From contig NC_134880.1 of NCBI RefSeq assembly GCF_041734735.1, positions 32,221,330 to 32,285,329 on the forward strand: DNA of 64,000 nucleotides, read 5' to 3'. This DNA is from Babylonia areolata. Taxonomy: Eukaryota; Mollusca; Gastropoda; Neogastropoda; Buccinidae. This document shows positions 10,925-20,339 of this stretch, one piece after another. The notes beneath the pieces were generated by a model that was not told where the DNA came from, searched no databases, and was given only the letters and a program-made list of their open reading frames with translations. Position 1 is the first letter of the stretch. The number at the start of each line of letters is the position of its first letter. Position numbers and translations under genes: made by a program.

Positions 10925-12025
10925 TGATAACAGTGCTGCTGCTGCTGCTGCTGCTGCTGCTACTACTACTACTACTATCTTTAGCTGATGATATTCAGCA
11001 AAAAAGCCAAGTACACAGTCGATTCCGTCAATGCAGGATTCCATTCTCGATTTTAAATCCTTTCAACGGATTTAAGTTAAATGATGACAAAACTGGAACT
11101 ATGATTATTTCCTCTGCAAGAATGTCCACATCTACTTCTTTTCCTGTCTCTGTTGTGGGGTGATGCCACAGTTCAGTTTTCTAAATCAGCAAGGAACCTC
11201 AGAGTCATTCTTGACTCAAACCTCAGCATGCACGCTCAGGTAGTAAATCTGATATGCACAGTCAATTGTGAACTTCGTCGCACAAACTCGATCCGTCACG
11301 ACCTTTCTGTTGAAACTACTGAAACTCTTATTTCTGCTTTTGTGCTGTTACGAATTGACTACTGTAATTCTCTTCTCATAGGCTGTCCACATAATATTCT
11401 TCAGCGAATTCAAAAACTTCAAAACAATACTGCCCGTCTGACTCTCAGAGTCCCACGTACTGATCACATTTCACCCCACCTCCACACTCTACACTGGCTC
11501 CCCATTGAAGCGAGAATTCAATACAAAGTTGCGTGTCTCTGCTATTCTGCTCTCCACTCCGCGGGGCCTTCATATCTTTCTGACCTTATCAGTGTTTACA
11601 ATCCCTCAAGAAATCTCCGCTCTTCCTCTAACTGTTACCTTTTGAAATTTCCTCGTGTCAATACAATAACCTTTGGTGAACATTCTTTCTTCTTGGCTAC
11701 TCCTCACATCTAGAACAACCTTCCTCATCACATCCGTGCATCTTATTCCATCTCTGCTTTTCGCTCATCACTAAAAACTCATCTTTTTAAAACCTCACTC
11801 TCAGCTTCCTTGTTCTCCAACACCACTTATATCAGCTCACTTTGGATGCATGAAGAGTGGAAAAAGGGAGAGTGGGAGGGGAAGGAGGGGTTTGAGAAAG
11901 AGTGGTCATGAGTGATTTGTAATAATTTGTGATATTTTCCTTTGATGTAAAACGCCATGAGCTCTTAGAGAGGAAGGGTGCTATATAAATGTGCATTATT
12001 ATTATTATTATTATTATTATTATCA
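10925..12025 (+). mobile_element. CR1/L2-type LINE 3' fragment with (ATT)n tail
   Basis: The element is 5'-truncated right at the RT catalytic motif (LADDIQ at about 10980), preceded by (CTG)n(CTA)n. An open frame at 11153-11713 then gives the thumb region: NLRVILDSNLSM, RIDYCNSLLIGCP, LQRIQKLQNNTARL and LHWLPIEARIQYKVACLCY. After a stop the similarity continues to SLKTHLF. The 3' untranslated end has the typical 'gctatataaatgtgcatt' block followed by (ATT)n at 11998-12022. These are hallmarks of CR1/L2-group LINEs. The element is partial and inactive. A diverged member of the same group lies at 51925-53395. Confidence 0.85.
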
Positions 12026-12331
12026 TTAACAGGACATTTGGTACGTCTAATCTAATGATGCAAAAGCTCCGAGTGTTTACAATGAAAATCGCAATGACAT
12101 GTGTATGCTAAAAAAATACACGCAATACACCTGCATGCACAAATCCTCCCACTCCGACCTCAGCCCACAAATCCACAACCATTTGGAGAGAAACATTCTT
12201 ATTTTTTGTTTTGTTTTTGTTTTACTTTGTTTTTGTCTTTTTCTTTGTTTTTAATGAACGTGTATTTTCACAGAATCCGACATGAGTAGCTTTTTGACTC
12301 ACTTGTGTAAACAAAGTGAGTCTGTGTTTTA

Positions 12332-15300
12332 GTAATCCAGTACAACCTGTTCAGGGTTGGGTTGCCGGCGACTAAACCGGCACTCCCATCGCTCCCTTCC
12401 GGGACTGGTGAGGCGGGTGGCTAGACACCCTTATGGAGATCCATAAAAGGGCGTTGGCTCAGGAGAGCCACCGACGGCCATCTAGCTCCACCGTGCTGTG
12501 TGCATGCCACACGCAGTTGGCCCCCGGGGTGTGTCTACCCATGCATGCGAAGTCTGGATCCGGCAGAATCTGCGGAAGAAACCTATCGGTTCAACGGAGA
12601 GGAAGGCGGTTACAGCAACGCACTGTGGAGTGCAGAGAGCAAGATGAGACACCGAAAGGATATCTTGGTCATCCACTGCATCCGTGCTCATCCTCCAGTC
12701 GTCTCGACTTAGTCTTGCCACTGGAAATTGGTGGACCCGGACGAGAGAGTGAGGTCGACGTTGCGCAACTCCTCTTCACTTTAAACAAACTCATCGCGCA
12801 AGTCATCAGTCATCCAAAATGACCTTTCATCCTTCATCATTTCATCACCCCCAAGTCCTGTGGCGACAGGCGAGCGACGAAACGACAGGTGTGGGTACAC
12901 TGGCAGTCGCAGCCGCAGACCTGCACGCAGGCGGCTCAGGCCATAGGGTCGTTCTTCGTCGACAGGAGCAGCGATGGAGCTCGGCAGCCGTCTGAGCGTC
13001 TGAGCAGACCTCTTTAGGAATGCACTGCTCACCTCCCTGGCATGAGAAAGGGGCTAGAAAAGGTGCCCTAAAAATTGCCTGCTCCATATCACCCTGGCCA
13101 GCATACCGCGGCTGGCGGGGACCCTACATCAGCGGTCGAAACAAGAAAGAAAAGAAAAAAACAAGAATCGTTCCTCTCACCATTGGTGCTTGGAACATAA
13201 GGACTCTCCTGGACAGAGAGAACGCGGACAGACCCCAAAGGAGAACGGCACTAGTTGCATCCGAACTCGCCAGATACAACATTGACATCGCAGCCTTGAG
13301 TGAGACTCGGCTTGCAGGCGAAGGCGAGCTCTGTGAACAGGAATCTTGTTACACCTTCTTCTGGAGTGGACGAGGAAGCGAAGAGCGACGTGAGGCTGGC
13401 GTTGGTTTTGCAGTAAAAACAGCACTTGTCAGCAAGCTAGCTGGAATCCCAAAGGGAGTCAACGATAGGCTTATGACCATGAAACTCCCACTGGCATCTG
13501 GCCAGAAGTACCTCACCATTGTCAGTGCCTACGCCCCAACCATGACCAACCCGGATGAAGTGAAGGCGAAGTTCTACGAGGACCTTCACTCTGTCATTGC
13601 TACTATCCCTAAAGCAGATAAGCTCATCATTCTTGGGGACTTCAGTGCTAGAGTTGGCTCTGACTACATCTCCTGGGATGGAGTGATTGGAAAGCACGGT
13701 GTGGGCCACTGCAACCCAAATGGATTGCTTTTGCTTCAGACCTGTGCAGAGCACGAACTGCTGATAACCAAGACAGTTTTCTGCCTCCCTACCCGTAACA
13801 GGACGTCATGGATGCACCCTCGCTCAAAGCATTGGCATCTCATCGATTATGTCATCGTCAGGAAAAGGGATAGGCAAGATGTACGTGTAACAAAGACCAT
13901 GTGCGGCGCCGAGTGTTGGACAGACCATCGCCTTGTAGTCTCGAAGCTGAATATTCGAATCCAGCCCAAGAGACGCCCCCAAGGCCAGAAGGCTCCAAAA
14001 CGGCTTAACATCGCTAAGCCTTTGTGGAGCTGCTGGAAGATCGTCTGGAATCCGCCTCTCTGGACAACCAGAATGTGGAGTCTGACTGGAGGACCCTGCG
14101 TGAGCTGATCTATAGTACAGCTTCAGAGACCCTGGGACCCATGACCAGAAAGCACAAAGACTGGTTTGATGAAAACTGTGATGAAATCAAGCAGCTTCTG
14201 GATGAGAAACGCCGTCTGCATCAAGCCTACCTGAGCAACCCAAAGTCCACATAAAAAAAGGATGCGTACGATGCCATCCGCAGGACTGTTCAGTAAAAGT
14301 TACGCCAGATGCAGGATAAGTGGCTGAGTGACAAAGCTGATGAGATCCAGGGATATGCTGACAGGCACGATATGAAGAGGTTCTATGATGCCTTAAAAGA
14401 AGTCTACGGCCCCACATCCTCAGGATCATCCCCCCTCCTCAGTGCAGATGGAAATACCTTGATCACCGAGAAGGAGAAAATTCTCGAACACTGGGCTGAG
14501 CACTTCAACAGTGTCTTAAATCGCCCTTCCTTCATAAATGATGAAGCCATAGACCGTCTCCCACAAGTCCCCATCAACGAAGCACTGGACGATCCGCCAA
14601 CACCTCTTGAGACCCAGAAAGCAATCCGTCTGCTATCCAGTGGCAAAGCACCTGGCTCAGACTCCATACCAGCAGAGGTCTACAAGGATGGAGGCACTGT
14701 GCTGACTGAGAAGCTCCATCAGCTGTACTCACTCATGTGGAAAGAAGAGACGATCCCCCAGGATTTCAAAGATGCATCTATCATTCACTTGTACAAGCGA
14801 AAGGGGAACCGGCAAGCCTGTGATAACCATCGGGGCATTTCCTTGCTCTCCATCGCAGGCAAGATACTTGCCAGGATCCTACTAAACCACCTCACAGCAC
14901 ACCTTGACCAAGGTCATTTGCCTGAGAGCCAATGTGGATTCCGGAAAGAGCGCGGAACCACTGACATGGTGTTTGCTGCAAGGCAGCTGCAAGAGAAATG
15001 TCAGGAGCAGAATGCTGATCTGTTCTCCACCTATGTCGACCTCACTAAGGCCTTCGACACCGTGAGTAGAGAGGGACTGTGGAAGATCATGGCCAAGTAC
15101 GGATGCCCTCGGAACTTTATTTCCTTGGTCAGCCAATTCCATGAAGGCATGCAGGCTCGAGTCCAGGACAATGGCGAAACATCTGCTCCTTTTGCTGTCA
15201 CAAATGGTGTCAGGCAAGGCTGCGTCCTGGCTCCAACGCTGTTCAGCCTCATGTTCTCTGCAATGCTTACTGATGCCTTCAGAGATGGCGATGTTGGAAT

Positions 15301-16442
15301 CGGCCTAAAGTACCGAACAGATGCCAAGCTGTTTAACCTCAGAAGGCTTCAAGCAAAAACGAAGGTCATGACAGACATCATCAGAGACTTTTTGTTTGCT
15401 GATGATTGTGCCCTCAACGCTGGATCTGAAGCTGACATGCAACTCAGCATCGACAAATTTGCCACTGCCAGCAGGAACTTCGGCCTTACCATCAGCACGG
15501 GGAAAACTGAAGTTCTCCATCAGCCAGCCCCAGGGAAACCCTACGTTGAGCCCAACATCACAGTCAACGGTCAGAGACTCAGTGCGGTGGAGCGGTTCAC
15601 ATACCTTGGCAGCACACTGTCACGAAATGTGACAATCGACGATGAAGTGAACGTCAGGATTGCAAGAGCAAGCGCAACTTTTGGTAGACTCAATGCAAAT
15701 GTCTGGAACAGAAGAGGCATTAGTCTTGAGACCAAGCTAAATTTCTACAGAGCAGTAGTTACTCCCCACACTACTGTACGCCTGCGAAACTTGGACAGTG
15801 TACCAACGACATGCCAAGAAGCTGAACCACTTCCACACAACATGCCTCAGGAAGCTACTGAACGTCAAGTGGCAAGACAGGACCCCAGACACAGAGGTGC
15901 TCGCAAAAGCCACCCTTCCCAGCATCTTCACCATCCTGATGAAGTCCCAGCTTTGCTGGGCTGGACACGTGGCGCGCATGCCAGACCATCGGCTGCCCAA
16001 AAGGCTCTTCTATGGCGAGCTGCAACAAGGGAAGAGATCACACGGAGGTCAGAAGAAGCGCTTCAGAGATACTCTGAAAGTCTCTCTGAAAGCGTTTGAT
16101 ATCAACCTTGACTCCTGGGAGGAGTCTGCAGTGGACCGTGACAAATGGCGCGCTGCTGTGCACAAAGGCGCCAAGTTGTGCGAGGCCAACAGGACTGCTG
16201 CAGCTGTTCAGAAGAAGCAGGCCAGAAAGTCACGGGCAAACAAGCTCCCTGACAATGGTATGCCTGTCTTTGTCTGCCCCAACTGTCAGCGAACATTTCG
16301 TGCACAGATTGGACTATTCAGCCATCTGCGCATTCAAGGATAGATTCATGAGCATCCTCCCCCCACCCCACCACCACTCTCCCCCCATCCCCCAGCTGGA
16401 TGACAACGATGGTCATCATCGATCTTGATGGACACACCACCA
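12332..16442 (+). mobile_element. 4.1 kb non-LTR retrotransposon inserted in repeat copy B
   Basis: The boundaries are set by a 7-base duplication, TGTTTTA at 12325-12331 and again at 16443-16449, which is single in copy A. The left 690 bases are GC-rich 5' leader. One long ORF2 follows (13020-16343) in three frames. The 3' end is a short untranslated tail that includes GATGACAACGATGGTCATC and no poly-A. The element is much more GC-rich than its AT-rich host repeat. Near-complete length and only a few breaks suggest a fairly young insertion. The protein resembles the widespread endonuclease-RT family that ends in a C2H2 finger (often called RTE-like). I could not fix the clade. Confidence 0.88.
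13020..16343 (+). pseudogene. LINE ORF2: endonuclease, reverse transcriptase, C2H2 finger (frameshifted)
   Basis: The endonuclease spans about 13165-13960: IGAWNIRTLLDR, ALSETRLAGEGE, IVSAYAPTM, LIILGDFSARVG and WTDHRLVVSKL. Its GDFN motif reads GDFS. The RT spans 14309-15730: KAPGSDSIPAEV, CGFRKERGTTDM, YVDLTKAFDTV, GVRQGCVLAPTLF, FLFADDCALNA and FTYLGSTLSR, so the catalytic pair is intact. The C-terminal part (15798-16343) has GHVARMPDHRLPKRLFYGEL and CPNCQRTF...GLFSHLRIQG, a C2H2-type finger whose last ligand is replaced by Gly. Breaks seen are a frame change near 14015, stops at 14252 and 14294, and a frame change near 15758. It would copy its own RNA by target-primed reverse transcription, but this copy is inactive. 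Confidence 0.88.
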
Positions 16443-16463
16443 TGTTTTAACCCGGTGTTCGGT

Positions 16464-16494
<31 letters not shown>

Positions 16495-17827
16495 CCATGG
16501 TAAACGTTAACATTGACATTTTCTCTGCAAATACTTTGTCAGTTGACACCAAATTAGGCATAAAAATAGAAAAATTCAGTTCTTTCACTCATTTTGTTTA
16601 AAACAATATTGCACCTCTGCAATGTGCACAAAATAATAAAAAATGAAGCCTAATTATATGCAAACTGCATTTACTGTTATATTTATATTTTTTGTATTCT
16701 CTGAACTTGGAACTTTGATCTGATATTCTGACACAACAACAAGAGCAGTCATTATTATCAGTTTTTGTTCAAACAGGAACTTCTTTTGCTAAGCATGGAA
16801 GTTTTATTTATTTTGCAAACGTTTTGGTGCAGTTAGTAAAAAAGGGAAATTACTCTGTAATTAATGCTAGGGGACTTAATTTGCTTTAAACTGATCTTTC
16901 TCATCTTCAGCATTACATTTTGAAATTATACTCAATACATAAAAAGCTTGTGTGTTTTACTCTCAGTGTACAGGGCTTTCATTATGTTCATTCACCCAAG
17001 TGGTCTTTTTCGGAAAATACTAAAATCAATACGACGAGTGGACTTTATAGATCTGTTGGCTGAGCCCTGAAGGTCATGGGCAAAAATCAGTTGCGTACAC
17101 ATATTTATACACATTCAATGGAGAATGATGCCATTTTGTTTCAAGTTGTTGACCTGCTCGTTCAATCCTATATTCAATGGACAATACACGATAACATGTG
17201 ATGGAAAGTTGGAGAAGGAGACCATTAAATATTTATTCAGAGAAAGATTTGTGAACGCCTCATCACTTACTGGATTATGCCCCAAACTGCCATAAAAATA
17301 TCCACAGAATCAGTTGGAATTCACAATGAGAATTCACAGTTGGAATTCACAGTTAAAAATTGTAAACCATGCGAGTTAATACCCTTGAACTGATCACGAT
17401 GAAACGAAAAAATTTCCAGTCTTGACTTTTCTCAAAATGAAGTCCTTTTCACTTCTTACGACGTTTAGAAGTACTTGTACTTGGCTCTGCATGTTATTAG
17501 TTTAACAAAATACTAAATTTTCATATCAACTTTAAAACTATAAAACTAGAATGAACATAAAAGAGAAATCGAATTGACCATGTACTACATTCCCGGCGGG
17601 TGTAACTAAACTTGTACATCTATCTAGATCCAGTGAAAACGGCTAAATGTTGCAGTGTGATTGCGGAGATAGCCATTAAAAAGAATTTTTATTGCCCTAA
17701 AAGATTTTTTGAATGCCCAAGATACACCAGAATAATATGATTTAACAGCGTTCTCACTGCGAATACCGCAACTGATTTATCGCCCTTTAAAAAATATGTT
17801 CCAATGTTAAATTTTAGAACGGCAGTT

Positions 17828-17895
17828 AAGGAGCCACGATAGTGTAATGGATAAGGCAGTTTCTTCTCACCCGAACACGCGGGGTTCGAATCTGG
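17828..17895 (+). repeat. tRNA-like box in repeat copy B
   Basis: TAGTGTAATGGATAAGGC resembles the A-box of tRNA-Arg, and GGTTCGAATCT is a B-box, about 40 bases apart. The anticodon stem does not pair. It may be a relic RNA polymerase III promoter. Confidence 0.6.
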
Positions 17896-17970
17896 TAAGG
17901 ACTTCTTTTTTTTTTCTTTTTTTTTTAAGTGTATCACAAGTGAGTCTTGAAGGCCTTGCCTTTCTCGTTT

Positions 17971-18309
17971 GTTTTGGGGTTGTTGTTATTTTTTCTTTTG
18001 TGTGTTTATTTTGGTGCCGATCATAATTTTATAGTGCTTTGAGAGATTCGAACAGGTTTTGTTATTACAGTCTATGACTTTGCGTGAGTGTGTGAGCAGT
18101 TCAGGTCACAGAAGACAACATCATGCTGGAAATGTTCGGAGTGGGAGAACGTGTCCGATCTGTCAGTAGAACTTGACTTGTCCAGAGTTATCATTATGTA
18201 CATTGTGCGCAAAAATGTGTTTGGCGATTTTGTTGTAATCAATCAAAGTCAGAAAAAGATGACGAAAACGGGTAACATTTGAAACTATGACAGGTCTATA
18301 TTTTAACCG
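17971..18309. other. No feature seen
   Basis: AT-rich spacer between repeat copy B and the palindrome-rich repeat. No coding signal or repeat was recognised. Confidence 0.6.
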
Positions 18310-18780
18310 AAAATAGGCATGCCAATTGCTGAGTTGCTGCCTCCACCACATTGTCGCCAGCGACAAATTGTCAGAGCTGAATCAACCGCTGAATTATCGT
18401 CGGCGGCAAAAATCCGCATTATAAAACATCTGCTGAATTGTCACGATTAGGCGAGAAATAAGCGGATCGACGACAATTCAGCGTGTAAAAAGATCTGTCT
18501 CAACACTGAATTGTCGTCAGCGACAGTTCAGCGTTGCGAAAAATTCTGCGTTTGCTAAAATAACCGCTGATTTGTCGCCGTTACTTCCTTCGCTGGCAGT
18601 TCATTTTGTCATTTTAAAAACTGACGTCAGAAATGTGTCATTCACAAAATTAATTGTTACAGATGATTGGTTTATTTGCAGTCAAGATGAATCATTAAGC
18701 GTCAATAATGTATTTGGGCGTCTCTCTGACTCTCTTGTTTTTCTGTCTCTCTGTCATTGTCTCTATGTATGTGATATGCG
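18310..18780. repeat. Palindrome-rich repeat (GCTGAATTGTCG units), copy 1
   Basis: At least seven half-palindromes of the type GCTGAATTGTCG, in both orientations, occur between 18318 and 18580. The clearest pair is CTGAATTGTCG...CGACAGTTCAGCG at 18508-18536. The unit continues through TGACGTCAGAAATGTGTCA and a conserved block to about 18780. A diverged copy lies at 48960-49470 with the same order, so this is an interspersed repeat. Its likely other end lies at 20100-20240, paralleled at 49860-50010. There is no ORF. The design resembles subterminal repeats of DNA transposons, but the class is not known. Confidence 0.6.
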
Positions 18781-18783
18781 CGC

Positions 18784-18902
18784 ATGTGTGTGCGTGTGTG
18801 TGTGCGTGCGTCCGTCCGTCCGTGCGTGCGTGTAAGTGTGTGTGTGTGTGTATGTACGTCCGTCCATGCGTGTGTGCATTGTGTGTGTGTGTGTGTGTGT
18901 AC
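18784..18902. repeat. Compound (TG)n/(CGTC)n microsatellite
   Basis: Interrupted TG and CGTC/CGTG repeats. The ORFs across it in both strands are simple-repeat artefacts. Confidence 0.9.
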
Positions 18903-18994
18903 TCACACGACGAGAAAAATCTCTGTCTGTCTGTCTGCCTCTCTCTCTGAACGTGGCTATCGAGAAATCTTTATCAAAGAAGGGAGGCAAGCTT

Positions 18995-19530
18995 TAGGCA
19001 TGTTTTGTTGACCTGAATAAAGCATTTGACATACTTCATATTTTGACCCAGAATGGAATAAATGGAAAAATATTTTCAGTGGTATCATTGCTATGTAAAA
19101 ATGTGTTGCCTCTTGTGTACGTATTGAAGATAGGTTAACAGAGTTTTTCTACTGTACCATTGGCCTAAGGCAGGGATGTATGTTAAGTCCTATATTGTTT
19201 TATCTGTTATGTTTGTTTTTTTTAAAAATCTGTTTGTTAATGAAATGGCATCAACAATTGATAACAATGCACTGCGGTTGGTCTACAAAATCAAATTAAT
19301 GTTCCAACAGTGCATAGAATGTATATTATTGAGGGTAAATTCTGTGAAGACTAAAATGATGGTTTTCGAAAAGGTGCTTTGGGGGGAAGAAATGAAACCT
19401 GGAACCTCGATGGAAATGCTCAAGAAGTATTGAATCAATGTAATTATCTAGGATTAGTTTTTACGACAAATTAGAAGAGTATAAACAGAGGAGGTCTTAG
19501 CAGTATTGACTGTATAGAACATATAACGAA
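18995..19530 (+). mobile_element. Degraded LINE RT fragment
   Basis: Shifting frames read FVDLNKAFD at about 19005, then LTQNGINGKIFSVV, then LRQGCMLSPILF at about 19160, and CNYLGLVFTTN at about 19437. These correspond in order to RT motifs A, B and the YLG block of the family at 4944-5591. The FADD segment is missing. It is heavily decayed and lies within the span of the palindrome-rich repeat, so it was probably inserted there. Confidence 0.65.
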
Positions 19531-20099
19531 ACTGAATATTTCCTAATGATGCATTTTCAATATACTTAATGCTCAGGTAATGCATTGATTGTTTAAAATA
19601 TATAAATAAACTGAAAGATATTTCCAAAGGATTTTTTTTCCAAAATATTTTATGCTCATGTACAACCTAATCCTCTGTAGACCTCTGAGACGTGAGGTTT
19701 CAACAGGTTGAATAATATTGAGAAGGTACATTCTTTGCATGTGAACATTGTTTGAACATACCACTTGGAGCACCAAACAAGTTTGCATATGGAGAATTAG
19801 GACGCCATCCGCTGAATATAAATGTTACTGTGAGGTGTATCAGGTACTGAATAAGGTTGTTGAAAAAGAACGTGCATCGATTACCCAGACATGTATGTTT
19901 GATGTCAATGTCTCGTATACAAACACACACAGTGCGCGCGTCACCTTTTTCACCCAGTTTTTTCTTTCGTTAATTCATGCATTTCTTCATCTCATTTTGT
20001 TTTTAACTATTCTTTTCCCATTTTTCTTCTTTTTTCTTGCTTTAAATTCCCTTTATATCGTATTTCTTTCCTTTCTTAATCTATTTCAATAGACGCATT
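19531..20099. other. No gene seen
   Basis: AT-rich, pyrimidine-rich DNA with no recognised coding or repeat content. It is probably the interior of the palindrome-rich repeat. Confidence 0.5.
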
Positions 20100-20240
20100 T
20101 CTGTGCCATCGAAGACCACGCTGACACATCAACTAAACGGGAGGGCGCATAAGGAAAATAATGAATGGATTATTGAAACCGAGGGAGATAAATTGCCACA
20201 TGTAAATCCGCTCGGGGTAATCCCCAAAACAACGAAATGC
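20100..20240. repeat. Second conserved block of the palindrome-rich repeat
   Basis: The sequence around GCTGACACATCAACTAAA, the ...AATGAATGGATTATTGAAA block and GGGGTAATCCCCAAAAC matches 49860-50010 in order and spacing. It lies about 1.5 kb from the palindromic end in this copy and about 0.6 kb away in copy 2. The difference here is partly filled by the RT fragment. Confidence 0.55.
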
Positions 20241-20339
20241 CAATCGACGTGAGCTGCTTTAGGTAGAATTCCTCTGTTCCAAGCACACAATTTTCCGGTT
20301 GAACAAATAGTCGTTTTCAATTGTGAGCAATAACATGAT

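Larger units (their letters stand above)
12290..17970 (+). mobile_element. Hairpin-ended repeat, copy B (split by a LINE)
   Basis: Copy B runs 12290-12331 and 16443-17970. It shares with copy A the CTTTTTGACTCAC start and hairpin, the (GT)n tract (about 16468-16494), the long unique interior, the tRNA-like box (17828-17895), the T-run and the CTTGAAGGCCTTGCC end. It lacks copy A's transposon, keeping a single TTA there. It contains a 4.1 kb LINE inserted 42 bases from its left end. No ORF of its own was found. Comparing the two copies defines the element at roughly 1.6 kb. Confidence 0.75.

Noticed and set aside
18572-19011. Cys/Val-rich ORFs on both strands
   Set aside because: They translate TG and CGTC microsatellites.
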